Shown in pieces: positions 21,323 to 32,493 of a stretch of DNA of 64,000 bases; positions within the stretch are counted from its first letter, which is position 1, and every line of letters begins with the position of its first letter. The stretch lies in contig JAJOHG010000008.1 in the NCBI GenBank assembly GCA_021029095.1, forward strand, positions 248,001 through 312,000. Direction: 5' to 3'. The notes beneath the pieces were generated by a model. The model worked only from the letters and a program-made list of their open reading frames with translations. It did no database searches and had not been told where the DNA came from. This stretch comes from Phellopilus nigrolimitatus. Its lineage: Eukaryota > Basidiomycota > Agaricomycetes > Hymenochaetales > Hymenochaetaceae. A program made the translations under genes and the position numbers.

Positions 21323-22519
21323 TAGTGTTCTCAAAGGCCAGGTCGGTTCAGGTCAGGGTGTTTTCCCACCTGACCCTGACCCGGCCTGGTCAGAATTTCT
21401 GAATATTTTTTGACCCCGACCCGGCCCACCTTGACCCGACACTGACCTGGCCCAGCGGGTCAGGCCAGGGTCGACCCGAGGTCGGCCTCCTGACCCGATA
21501 ACTTTGTACATTTGGAGTACCTGACATTCATGAACAACTCCATCCGGGCTCTTTCCCCGAATCCTGTCACAGCAAACAAGTCAACGTGGTCGACATGAAC
21601 CAAGTGCACTCACTCTACTATTGCACACATATTTATTATACTAAATCATCTCAGAGAATGGGCAGAAGCACGGCCCCACCACTCGTACACAAGCTCGGAG
21701 GCAAGCATCATTTATGCTCAGCAACCCCGCAATGCTTCGGGTGGTTCCTTTCTGTTTGGAATTTGGTTGTAGTAAATGGGAGGAATGGAGATTCTAAGTT
21801 GAGTCGAAACAAAGAAATAAAAATTCAGGTGTTCAGTACGCATACAGATGCTGTAAATGCACATTACATAAGCCACAAAATATATTTAAAAGTATTATTT
21901 TACTTGTACAGATGGGTCAGAAAAGTCTTCGCCCCCCCTGAAAAAGGAAGGCGGTTCCCGCCTGCGTAGCAAAGGCTGCCGCGTCGTCGAGTCTTCGCTC
22001 ACCATTGCTTACGGTGTACTGCCAGTTCACCACATCTAAAAAATAGGTAACAAAAATGTTATTTATGCTTATTATATGTATATAAAGCAAAGATAATGCG
22101 CAGTCAAACAATATTTGATACCGTCTTTGTGTCGACAAGGCGGACGGGAACTGCCTTCCTTTTTTAGGGGGGGCGAAGACTTTTCTGACCCATCTGTAAT
22201 ATACTACCTCACAGGTCTATGGGTGCCAGAATCTCACAGTGTACCTCACAAAGCTGGATTTCGATACCAAATCCATCCTGGCCACAGCCGATGCTACTAT
22301 TTTTGGTGCATGCCGTGAGTAACTAAATATTTGTGGGTCGGAGGTCAGGTCAAGGTCGGCCTGGGGTCAAGCCGGGTCAGGAACTTCTGGCGAATGCTGA
22401 CCCCGACCCGGCCCAGCACCGACCCAGGCTGACCTGACCCATTAGCGACCTGACCCGCGGGTCAGGTCAGTGGTCGACCCCGGGTCAGCACGGGTCTGAC
22501 CCGGACTTTGAGAACACTA
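21323..22519. mobile_element. Non-autonomous hAT-type element, 1197 bp
   Basis: The ends carry a perfect 14-bp terminal inverted repeat (TAGTGTTCTCAAAG at 21323; CTTTGAGAACACTA at 22506-22519). They are flanked by a perfect 8-bp target duplication GGCGGCAA (21315-21322 and 22520-22527), the hallmark of hAT transposons. About 180 bp next to each end is packed with GGTCA/TGACC words in both orientations (for example CCTGACCCTGACCCGGCC), as in transposase-binding subterminal repeats. No transposase ORF is present. A second element is inserted inside it at 21909-22196. Confidence 0.9.
21909..22196. mobile_element. Nested TA-flanked MITE, 288 bp
   Basis: Long terminal inverted repeats of about 45 bp begin CAGATGGGTCAGAAAAGTCT at the left and end with its complement at the right, differing only at a few positions. 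TA dinucleotides flank both ends (21907-21908 and 22197-22198), which points to the Tc1/mariner superfamily. The interior is A/T-rich and non-coding. It lies wholly inside the hAT-type element, so it inserted later. Confidence 0.9.
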
Positions 22520-22527
22520 GGCGGCAA

Positions 22528-22890
22528 GGCCTGAACAGATATGCTCAAGAAAAATCAGATTGCATATATAAACAGCAATACAATGGATTTCGTCGAAGCT
22601 TTAGCGCGTATAGAAAAAAAATTGATACAGAATACTGAAGGAAGTCGGCGAAGAAATCCGCGAATCCGTGTGCAAATAGGGATACAAGATAGATGCAGTC
22701 AAGTTTCTGCTGAGTCCATTTCATTCATTCTGAGTCCATAAATCACTGTCCGAAACACAAGTCCGAGTCCGAAAATGTCTGTTATTCATCTGCGAGCAAG
22801 ACATTATGTCAGCACAGTCTGATATGAAATACGGAGGCGTTACGCACCCTTCAAATTCATCATGCTCATTTCATCGCTCTCATTCGGAAT
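22528..22890. other. Intergenic region, 3' flank of kinase gene
   Basis: No supported gene. Confidence 0.5.
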
Positions 22891-24460
22891 TTATCTGAGC
22901 AGTGGGACGCCAATCCTGCGTACGGCCCTCCATAGTGTGCTCCTCGCGGACACCTGCGGTTTGGCTGCAGGCGTCGGAGCCTCTCCAACTGTCATAGGCT
23001 TGGTCCGCGCCGGTTGGCGCGCGAGAGCGATGGCTTCGAAGGCAGAGTCCAAGTTCATTTCGCTGATGTCGAGTTCTTCAATTTCGTCGATGTCATCGAG
23101 CGCGGCGGGCGCGGAAGCACCGCCGGCATCTGCGGCGTGTGTCTCGGGTGTAATGGGGCCATCAGAGTCTGCGTCTGACTCTGCATCCGACTCGTTGGAG
23201 GCGAATGAGCTCAGGCTTGAGCCAAACTCCCTGATGAGCTCCTCGTGCTGGGATATTGTCATGAGGATTCCGCGTGTGTTGTCGACGTTGTCGAGCAAAT
23301 CGGTTGTCGCGCGGGACTCTTGGCTCACGGTCGCAGAGCGGTACCCGTGGCAAAAAACGCCGGTGGGCTGATCGCGCGGGACAACACCGCCGGAGGAAGA
23401 AAGCGCTTCGGAATCCAAGACGTCGTAATCGTCAAGCGTCGGCAGCTTGGCATTGAAGATATTCTCGTAGAGCCTGGGCTTGACCTCGATCTCCTCGGCA
23501 GTCGGCACCCGCCAAAATGTCTTGACATTAAGGACACGCTCGCGGAGCTTTGCGAGGGAGATGCGCTTGCGGGTGTCGACGAAGATGCGCTCGAAGATGT
23601 CCTGTGCCTCCTGCGAGACGTAGTACGTTTTGTAGAAGAACTCCTTGCGTCTGAAGAGGTACCACTTGAAACTGATATCGTCGTTCTGCGCAATTTCCCA
23701 TGGAGGGCGGGAACGGATGAGGTACATGAGGATGACGCCGAGCGCCCAGATATCCGCGTGGGCGGAGGTGTAGCCATACGCGGGGAAGTCTAGACCTCCG
23801 AGAACCTCTGCGATATTTTCATGAGAAACGCAGTGGCGCAGAGGGATGAGAGTAAAGCGTACCTGGGCTCATGAACGGCGTGCTGCCGGTGTTGAACTCG
23901 GCGGTGAGTGGGCGAGTCGTCGCGAGCCCGAAGTCGCCGAGCACGATGCCGGTCCTCTTGACGAAGATGTTCTCCGGCTTGAGGTCGCGGTGGTAGACAC
24001 CAGCCTTGTGACATGCGTCGACGGCATCGATGATTTCGAGGAAGACTTGGCGGATGTGATCATCCTCGCCGATGAAGCGGCCTTGTGAGATGTGCTCGAG
24101 GAGGTCGCCGTACTCGCAGAGGTCGGTAATGATGTACAAGAGGCCGTCACGCCTGTTTTCAACGACGTCGTGGAGCTTGAGAACGAGCGGGCTCGCTTCC
24201 GAGCAGGTCTGGTGGAGGAAAGCCTCACGGGTGATGGAACGGCGGCGAGCGCCGCCCTCGTCGGCGCCGCTGTCGATGCACTTGACGGCGTACTCCTTGT
24301 CGTCGGTGACGGACTTGGCGCAGTATACAATGCCCCAGGCGCCGCGTCCGATACGGTGGGTGAGGCGAAGGGCACCGACGACGGGACTCTCGATGACGAT
24401 GCCGTTGACGTCGGGGATGGCGGCTGAGCCGCAACCATCGAAGATGCTACTGCGGTGCAT
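22891..24460 (-). CDS. Serine/threonine protein kinase, Ran1-like, paralogue 1
   Basis: Two exons (24460-23863 and 23807-22891; intron 55 bp) give 504 residues. Kinase motifs: Gly loop GRGAWGIVY (38-46), Lys60 in AVKC, catalytic HRDLKPEN (Asp159), DFGLATT (176-182) and SPE in place of APE at the end of the activation segment. The segment EFNTGSTPFMSPE resembles fungal Ran1/Pat1-type kinases. After the kinase domain there is an acidic, probably disordered tail of about 200 residues with the motif DGPITPETHAAD. ATG 24460 was chosen because the first exon then has exactly the same length (598 nt) as that of the neighbouring paralogue; an upstream in-frame ATG at 24532 adds an unlikely leader. 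All catalytic residues are present. Confidence 0.9.
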
Positions 24461-25656
24461 GGTTGCTGGGTGAAGAGAAGTTGGAGAAGAAAGTGTTAAG
24501 TCGAAATGGAGGTGGTAGAGGTGTGAAGTCAAGTTGCGATAATTCAGAGTCCAGAAGTCGTCGCATTATATAGGCAGAAAATGGCACCATGGCCGAAAAA
24601 GGACTGCCTGCCAGGCCCGGATGGTTTCAGTTCTTGGGCAGCTTCGAAGTCCGTTCGGATGAGTGTGGTTGAAAGACGAGCCAATTGGAGAGCCGAACTT
24701 AGGACGTGAACGATGAGATATCGCTTTGCGTCACAGCGCAAAACAATAAGAATTATTGTTGTCCTTATTGTCTTTAGTGTCTCGGCGATCAGACCGTGAT
24801 CGACAGTGTGTTCGCTGATCCGGATGCTAAAGGCTAACCCCACAGCGCCGATCCGAGACACAAATGACGACAAAAAAGCGGAAGCAGTTTTATTGTTTTT
24901 ATTTTTATTTCTGGCACGAATTCGAAAGCGGCGCGGCACAACTGTTTCGGGACGTCATTTTGAAATCCGAGACGACATTTCCTGCACTGCCTGCTGTCGA
25001 ACTCGCACCACAGAATTAAAAAATGAGAAGTACTTCCATTTCTTCGTCATCATCGAGCTTTGTGTCTCAATGGCACCAGCAGTCGCACTCTGATAAATTT
25101 CTTGTACGTCTCGGAGACACGCTGTACGGAGTATAGGCATGAATCCAACTAGAAGAGCTCTGAGTCTGAGCTTCAGCGTTGCAGTTGAGCTGGCAGCCGG
25201 TAAGCGACGGGTATCTGTGTTTTGGATTGGTAATCCGGCACACGCGGCAAGCTGTAAACTAATTCTCCGCGAGTCTCCTCGAGCTACAGTAGTTAAATCC
25301 ATGAGACACTAAGTATCGTAAACTCTTTCGTTTTCTCAGAAAATAAAATACTTTACAATCTTCGGTAGATGGAATCCAAGTCCCAACCGCAATGGCGTGA
25401 ATCGTATCACGTGATCCAAAGAAGTGCGGAACTGGTGCGCGTCTCGGTTAACACTAGACTCCAACTCCCATGTCGCGGGTCGCGTACCCGCGACAGTGAA
25501 GAGCCCGAGACACAGTACGCGGAAGAAGTGTCTGATTTTTTATTGTCTTCATCTCAGCCATGTATTCGCCTATAAAAAGTGCTACTATGTCGTCGACTTG
25601 TCCTTCACATCCCAACACCCCCCACTTGTTTCGACGAGTTTACTGCACTCATCAAC
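24461..25656. promoter_or_regulatory. Shared divergent promoter region of the two kinases
   Basis: The two kinase genes are transcribed away from this 1.2-kb gap. TATA boxes face both ways: TATATAA on the minus strand at 24566-24572, about 106 bp before ATG 24460, and TATAAAAAG on the plus strand at 25571-25579, about 86 bp before ATG 25657. No other gene is supported in the gap. Confidence 0.6.
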
Positions 25657-27285
25657 ATGCCTCGTGGTGCCGCTTTCGCCAACTCCCCCTCTGCCACCAT
25701 TCCAGATCTTACTGGCTGTGTCATCAGCAACGACCACCACGACCTCCGCCTTGCTACCGTCATCGGCCGCGGCGGCTACGGCGTTGTCTACAAGGCCGAA
25801 GCCGTTGGCGCCCCGCACGAGACCTACGCAGTCAAGTGCATCAACACGTCTGCTCTGAAGGAAGGAGAGCGCCGCTCCATTTCGCGCGAGATCGAGTTGC
25901 AGAGCGCCTGCGCGAAAGCGTCCAAGTCCGTGCTCCGCATAGAAGACGTTATGGTTTACGACGAAGAGGGCTATGTCTTCATCATCACCGAGATTTGCGA
26001 AGGCGGCGACCTCCTCGATCATCTCCTCAAAGGCGATTTCCATGGCAAGGATGACCTCATTCGCGACGCCTTCGTCCAGATTATCGACGCTGTTGACGCA
26101 TGCCACCGCCGCGGCGTCTACCACCGTGACCTCAAGCCAGAGAATATCTTCTGCAAGAAGGACGGCTCTCTCGTGCTTGGCGACTTCGGACTCGCGACTA
26201 CTTCCCGGAATACTCGAGATTTCAACACAGGCAGCTTGCCATTCATGAGTCCCGGTACGTTCCGTCTGCCTTTCGGCGCCGTGCGCGGTCCTTTTTATCA
26301 TTTCTCACACACCACCACAGAGGTGCTCGGCGGCCTGGCAAACGAAAGGAAGGCCTACTCCTCGCCGCGTGCGGACATCTGGTCTCTCGGCGTGGTCCTC
26401 CTCAACCTCATCAATGCGAAACTGCCATGGCAAAAGGCGCGCGCCGTAGACAGGGTAGACAAGCGAGGCAACATTGACGCGTGCTGCGACTTCTTCAGGA
26501 CGTACCTTTACAACCGCAAAACCTACTTCCACAGCGATGCCTTCAGCATTTCGCGCGAGGTGGGCGAGATCCTCGGGAGCGTTTTCGCCGTCGACCCGCG
26601 CAAGCGCATCTCCCTCGCGGACCTCCGCACGCGCGTCCAGAACACGCGCACGTTCTACCGCCCGGAGCCGGGCGCCGCGGCGATGTTCAACAAAGAGCGC
26701 TACGTCAGCAGTGACCTTGACACAGACGAGATCGACTCGCTCGCCTCCACGCCGTCATCCCCTCTCGATGCTGATGCCGGCGCCGCCCCGCCAAATCCCG
26801 TTAAGAACACCTTCCGCGTGCGCCGGAACGCGGACACTTACAATTCACCCCAGCCGCGCTCGATCTCATCCCCGCGTATGGCCAAGCTGCAGCACCACGA
26901 AGCCACCCCACAGACCCCAGTCGACGCTGCCGCGCCGGCCAGGCCCGAACCCGATGCTGCAGGCTATGAGGCCGACGCCGCTGCCTTCTCGATTGGCTCC
27001 AGCGTTTTCGACTCGGAGACAGAGTCCGAGGGCCCCATCACACCCGAGACGCGCGCCGCGGATGCGAATGCGGACGGTGCGAACGTCGTGGGCCTCGACG
27101 ACATGGCGGAGCTCGACATCGGCGAGGCGGGCCCCGGGCTGGCAGAGGCGGCGGCGTCTGTGGTGGCCGTTCTTGTGCAGAACATGGGAAAGGCGCCCGT
27201 CCACGCGGCCGGGATGGAATCCGTGCCTGACGAACCACCCGCGTCGGGCATCGTGTGGAACGCGACAGACGGTGTCGTCGCTTGA
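25657..27285 (+). CDS. Serine/threonine protein kinase, Ran1-like, paralogue 2
   Basis: Two exons (25657-26254 and 26321-27285) give 520 residues. The 66-bp intron is a multiple of three and free of stops, so an unspliced reading frame also exists. Motifs: GRGGYGVVYKAE, Lys60 in AVKC, HRDLKPEN, DFGLATT and FMSPE. The intron interrupts the SPE codon at exactly the same place as in paralogue 1, and both first exons are 598 nt. The C-terminal tail is Ala/Pro/Asp-rich and repeats the motif EGPITPETRAAD seen in paralogue 1. The genes therefore arose by duplication with inversion. Substrates are unknown. ATG 25657 lies in good context (CAACATGCC). Confidence 0.9.
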   Translation: MPRGAAFANSPSATIPDLTGCVISNDHHDLRLATVIGRGGYGVVYKAEAVGAPHETYAVKCINTSALKEGERRSISREIELQSACAKASKSVLRIEDVMVYDEEGYVFIITEICEGGDLLDHLLKGDFHGKDDLIRDAFVQIIDAVDACHRRGVYHRDLKPENIFCKKDGSLVLGDFGLATTSRNTRDFNTGSLPFMSPGTFRLPFGAVRGPFYHFSHTTTEVLGGLANERKAYSSPRADIWSLGVVLLNLINAKLPWQKARAVDRVDKRGNIDACCDFFRTYLYNRKTYFHSDAFSISREVGEILGSVFAVDPRKRISLADLRTRVQNTRTFYRPEPGAAAMFNKERYVSSDLDTDEIDSLASTPSSPLDADAGAAPPNPVKNTFRVRRNADTYNSPQPRSISSPRMAKLQHHEATPQTPVDAAAPARPEPDAAGYEADAAAFSIGSSVFDSETESEGPITPETRAADANADGANVVGLDDMAELDIGEAGPGLAEAAASVVAVLVQNMGKAPVHAAGMESVPDEPPASGIVWNATDGVVA

Positions 27286-28803
27286 CTGGATATTTGATTC
27301 TGTGTTTACGAGGTTCGTCGCTCTAAGCTGTTACAGTGCTGCAAAAGTGCTGACTTGCTCGACAGATTCTCTGGACTTACCTGACCGATATTGCAGATTT
27401 ACCGACTCCTATTGACTTACCTGACCGATGAATGCCTGTTGACGACCTTCGACGACGAACCCAACGTGTATCGCTTTTTTTGCCACTATCCACTCCCATC
27501 GACTCTACTCTTTTCTCAACCCAGTGCCTCCGTATCTTGTGTATCTCTGCTTTGTCTTTGTGTCGTGTATCCGTAACTCTTGCATATATTATTCTCCCAA
27601 AATCTCGTACGCAGTCTCGGAAAGTTTGAGAACAGACTTGTTTCAAATGAAACTCGATCCGCATCGCCTCTAAACGGGACGTCACCTGAAACTTTGAGGT
27701 TTCACTTTCGGATATCTGCAGATGTTCTGTCTCGGACCGTCTCGACGCTATTATCGAGTCTTCCGGCACCGACAATGACTGTGGAACACCGTACCCGATC
27801 CGACACAACGACACAGCGATGCAGTGTCTTCTGAAGCATTGTTTCTGAAGGCGGAAGAACTATCGAGAAATGGAAAACACTTTTATTCATATGATGACGA
27901 ACAACAAAGGGAGAGAAGAAAGCCGAAACGGGCCCCCGTATCTGTGCATCGATGTCGGAGCGCACCGTGCTCATCACCGATTTGCAGCCCACAAGCCCGT
28001 ACCACCTGGGGTGGAGCTCTGCGAGCGCGGAGCGGTTTCTCCACATTGCCCTTCGGTGGCGACTCCACACATAATGGAAAAAGACGTTTACAAGAGAATG
28101 GCAGATGAGGAAGCATAGGGTAGAGTCACGTTTTGTCGGAGATCCTTGCATGCCTTTTTCACGTCCTTCGGACATGCATCGTGACGAGGAGAGCGCTGAC
28201 ACATGCGCAATTGTCGAGTAAGTAATGTTGTTTCTTGGGGTCTGTGGCATGTAATCTGAACGGCCTCGAGTTTGCAAGTCAATGAACCCAAAGCCTTGCG
28301 TAGGAGGTCCTAAGAAATTTTGGTCGCTAGTCCTCTTGTTAATCGGTCTTTGGCTCCACCAAACATAAAGCTCTCGTTTATTCCGAAGATAAAGTTCAAG
28401 GCATAACTTCGTTCAAAAGACAAAGAGCACTACACAGATCAGGCAATATATGAGGGCCAGACTGAGGAAAGAACCAATAAATTTACGACGCGAATCAGAG
28501 CAGAGGTGCGCTGGGAAATGTTGTGCAAATCCCGTGAAGTCTGGCGATGCACCTGAGTGCCATCGTCATAGGCAATTGAAGTTGAGTCTTCAGCATCGAT
28601 GACTCAGGTGTCGCAATTGGACAGTCCGTAGTAGTACATTTTATAATGATCCTATAATAACATCATAGAGCAAATGGACTATGACTGAACAGCAGTGAGT
28701 ATACCATATATCAAGTGACTGCAAAATAGACACTCACTTCCAAAAAGCAAGAGCGGCATGCGAGACCCAACCACGCCTTAGCCTCTACAAGAAGGACGCC
28801 TCT
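27286..28803. other. Intergenic region
   Basis: About 1.5 kb. Several ORFs overlap on both strands (27702-28277 minus, 27870-28118 plus), but none has a known motif or a convincing start and splice pattern. No gene is called. Confidence 0.5.
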
Positions 28804-29382
28804 CTATTTCCGCCCAGCCTCAATGGCGTCACCGTTCTTGCAGGCAATGATCTTTATCTTTTGCGCAACCACTGCTTCGTTCGCCTCCATCTTAAACGAT
28901 GGGTTTTTCACTATGAACGTCCATACGTCGTCGCAGAGACGATAGGTGTGCAGGTGACCCTGTTGAAGAGTGGGCGTGCAGAAACAGATGAAGGAGAGAC
29001 AAAACATTGTCAGTAACGAGCAACATTCGCGCACAGAAAACGTCGGATAAATAGCGCACCTTCAGCGTAGTCTTTGTCTTAACCTGCTTTACGAGTGTGT
29101 CCGCCAAAGACTTGTCAAACTAGCCAGATCACACGGTAAGCGCCCGAACCTTTCCGACGCCGAACGCCTCCAATAGACCGAGTCAGAAAAGCAAATACAC
29201 ACCTGCTGCAAGACCTTCATAGCGAGCTGGGGCGTAATAGCGCCGCTCGTGATGAGCTCGTCCAGCGAGTCCGTCAACGCCATCCCGATCCTGTTCAAAA
29301 CGCTTGCTTAACGCCCTGCCCATTGTCCAGCCTAAGCCACGTACGAAGAGCCGCGGTAGAATTCGTAGTAAGCTGTAGCCAT
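28804..29382 (-). CDS. TOA2: Transcription initiation factor IIA small (gamma) subunit
   Basis: Four exons (29382-29345, 29290-29203, 29119-29060, 28959-28804) sum to 342 nt, giving 113 residues, the usual family size. The protein begins [20 protein letters not shown] and continues with SLDELI and [15 protein letters not shown], which form the N-terminal helical domain. It ends with [16 protein letters not shown] and KIKIIACKN, the beta-barrel part that contacts TBP and DNA. All exon phases agree. TFIIA stabilises TBP on the TATA box in RNA polymerase II initiation and acts in the nucleus as a dimer with the large subunit. Confidence 0.95.
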
Positions 29383-29668
29383 GATGGTCGTGAAAGAAAG
29401 AAAGGCGGTCGGTTTGCGTGCGTTTGTCGGGGCGGGAGGGTTATCGTCGCCGTTGTCGTCGTCGTCGGTCAAGCCAACTCTGGATGACAAACCTGTCAGT
29501 CACCGTGACAATGGTGATGACACTCCGGGCCGGCTCATTCCGTTCTCCGCTCAACGTCAACGACAGCGAGCATGCTTTAGAATTGCACTTGGACGTCGAC
29601 CAGCTTGTCGTGGAATTGTGCTGGACTTGGATTTCAAGACACCCGAAGAAAGCTGATACCGATTCTGC

Positions 29669-32115
29669 ATGTCTTTTCGTGACGTTCGCGCCTCGAGGGC
29701 TTCGCGTCAGCCGAAGTCTTACGTCCTGTCGTCTGCAAGTGCGCAAGCTGGGTCTTCTGCTTCGAAACTTGCTACTGAGCAATTTTCGGAAGCCGCTCCT
29801 GATGCTGAGCTCAAAGAAATGCAAGTAGTTGAAATGAATGGCGAGGCTGTGGCAAATGGGGCTGGCGTTTACAAGGAGGACTTCTTGACTTCGGCAAGGC
29901 GTGATACGGAATCTTCAATCGCACCTGGTCTTTCGAATGCATCAGCAGCACCAGGAGGCGAACACAGTGAGCTCTCGGATGCTTCAATACAAGATGCCAA
30001 CAGGCAGGATGTCGCTGCACCTACTGCATTTGCGCCGTCAACAGGCTTGTACGCCGACCTGCCCCCCGTTCTGTCTATCAAAAAATCAAAGAAAAAAGGT
30101 CGCGGGCTGTGGACCAAAGCTGGAATCAATGCCGGTGAGTCGTTGTGATGGACGTCTTCCACTTGCACTTAGTTGACGTTTCCAAGGAACCACAATCTTT
30201 TCCGTGCGCCCACACGTACACGTCTTGTCAAGATCACAACTATCTCTTTTCTGCACCTCATGCTGCGAATCACGCCCATCTAAAGGCCTGAAGAAATGCA
30301 CAAAATGTAAGATGGTGTACTATTGTGGGAGTGCCTGTCAGAACCGTGACTGGTTGACCCACAAGCTAGAGTGTGAAGCGCTTCGCCGCTGGGCGGCGTC
30401 TGCGCCGAGCGAATCCGCCGGAGGTAACCAAACCGCAGTTGCTCCGGAGGCAGTCAGGTGCCTCGCGCGAATAATCTGGAGACGGAAGAAGATGGGAAGC
30501 GGCAGTTCATGGGTGAGCCGCAGCTTCTTCTGTCAGCGACTACGTCCGCTAAGAACTGTTTAGTGGAAGGAAATAAACGAAATGCAGTCGCGTATGTAGC
30601 TCTAACTCAATGTTTTATGCCGAAATTTTAAAGCTATATGTTTTAGATCGCGACGGTCTGGCACAGTCTATGGTTGATACACATGTCCATCTAGCGCATG
30701 CACTAATCCGTTACATGGACATCAAGGGCAGAGAAGGTCTGGAAATTTACGGACTGCACAGTATCGGTGAGCTCGTAGACCTCATCTCAAAGGTTTTCAT
30801 CCCTTTTTCCCCTAATGTTTTCGATGCTTATACTACTGTTCAGTTCACTTCGAACTCTTTCACGCTGGCGACGCCGTCGTTAAGCCCGATCGGTGTTTCT
30901 GTTTCCCCTCTGGCTGCTCTGATCAATCACAGCTGTGACCCAAATGTCGCCGTGGTCTTCCCTCGTTCTTCAACCTCTGTATTGGAGGAGCCAGCAATAC
31001 ATGTTATCGCCATACAAGACATCCCGCCGGATACTGAGGTCAGAAACCTCCTTTTTCATTTTTAATCTTCGTGCAGCTCACGATCTCCAGCTTTTCACGA
31101 GCTACATCGACATCACCCTCCCTACCGCACAACGCCAAAAGGATCTGAAAGAGACATACAACTTTACGTGCGCTTGTTGTATTTGCTCGCCTGCGAAGAA
31201 CTCTGCGATAGAAGATTGGCGAGAACGGATGTGGTGTCCGGAGGAGTGCGGAGGGACATGCCCATTCCCTAGTGGAGGTTGGTGATTCATTTCCTTTCGG
31301 TTGATCTCGCACGCAGCTGAAACGGGAGATACAGATGACGATATCGTGCGCTGCTCGAGGTGTCAAGCCGGAATCATGGACGTTGAGAGGATGATTGACG
31401 TGCTGCGAGTTGGGCAGGAAGTTTTGGATAAAGCAACTGCCGATCAATTCTCCGGTACGTTCCCCATCCTCTCTTACACCCCCTTTCTAGAACTCTACTT
31501 CTAAACGCAAATAAAGATCCTGAAACAGCGCTCTGGCGCACGCAGAACATAATCCGTCTGCTTACGGGTGCGCTGCCACCTTCCGCGCATCCGCTTCTCG
31601 CGTTGCACCAACTGCATCAGAGCCTCCTCATTTCTACGCTCCCCGCGAACGCCTCGCAAGATCAGCTCAATGAGACGATTTGCGCGGCAGCCAGTTCTGT
31701 TGCAGGCCTGATGAGCGTCCTCCGTCCAGGCCACCCGGTGCGCGCGGTCGCGCTCGCAGAACTTGGGAAGCTTCTGGCCGTTGACGAGCCTGATGCCACC
31801 TCCGAATATACTTCAAATGCGGGCGAAGCGTCTTCTCCCGTTTCTACATCCACATCCTTGTCTGTCGCCAAAGGTGTAGCGACGAAGTACCCTCCGACCG
31901 GGCCCGCGCGCCTGCAGCTTGCCGTGCAGACGCTACAGCAAGCTCACACTGAGCTCCTTATCGGCTTTGGGCGGGAGGGTGGCGGCGGGGAGGTCGGGCG
32001 TGCGTTGCGTGAGATACTTGTTGGGCTCGAGAAGGAGCTCGCTGTGTGGCACTCTGGAATTAGGGACGCGTTGGGTGACGCGTTGGCGGAACGCCAGGGC
32101 AGTGCCGCGAAATAG
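29669..32115 (+). CDS. SET and MYND domain protein (SMYD-like, putative lysine methyltransferase)
   Basis: Eight exons (29669-30134, 30187-30512, 30564-30591, 30647-30792, 30844-31038, 31091-31277, 31317-31454, 31517-32115) sum to 2085 nt (694 residues) in a closed frame. After a disordered N-terminus comes the start of the SET domain (KKGRGLWTKAGINAGTTIF). A MYND zinc finger is inserted into it (CTKCKMVYYCGSACQ, then WLTHKLEC). The SET core follows, with LINHSCDPN (cofactor-binding NHSC) and TSYIDI carrying the catalytic-type Tyr, then a post-SET Cys cluster FTCACCIC. The C-terminal part is helical. Histone or non-histone lysine methylation is expected from the family; the substrate is unknown. 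Exon 3 is only 28 nt, but it is supported by phase and by the WKEINEMQS match to relatives. Confidence 0.9.
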
Positions 32116-32493
32116 TCTGTCGACGCAATCGTGATCGACGCAATATGTATACATTGGGGGCAGCTGAGGAAAATCTGTGGAGGAATACGAACACTCACGC
32201 TATAGCCGCATATAAGGCCCGAAGGTCGTATTACTTTGTGAATACATATAAAAACGAGGAGGCGGTGTTATGATATGTTTGTAGCTGTTTGCCTGACCGC
32301 GTTGACGCGCCGCGCCGCGCCTCCTGCGGTTGAAATCACGCCCGCACCTATTTCTTGTCAGTCACTGACGCATAATTTCTGATAGTCTGCAGCCAGCGAT
32401 AATTTCTTACAGCGAAAAAAGGTCAAACCGCGGACGGACGCCGAAGATAAGCGGTAACATATCTTATCTCGATGTCCTTTCTTGGGCGCGATC
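32116..32493. other. Short intergenic region between SET/MYND and amidase genes
   Basis: Presumed terminator and promoter sequence; no gene seen. Confidence 0.5.

Noticed and set aside
23245..23793. Plus-strand ORF of 182 codons
   Set aside because: Antisense shadow of kinase paralogue 1.
26474..27415. Plus-strand ORF of 313 codons rich in Arg/Pro/Ser
   Set aside because: Out-of-frame shadow of kinase paralogue 2 in GC-rich sequence.
27702..28277. Minus-strand ORF of 191 codons in the intergenic region after kinase 2
   Set aside because: Overlaps other open frames, contains no recognisable motif and has no splice support.
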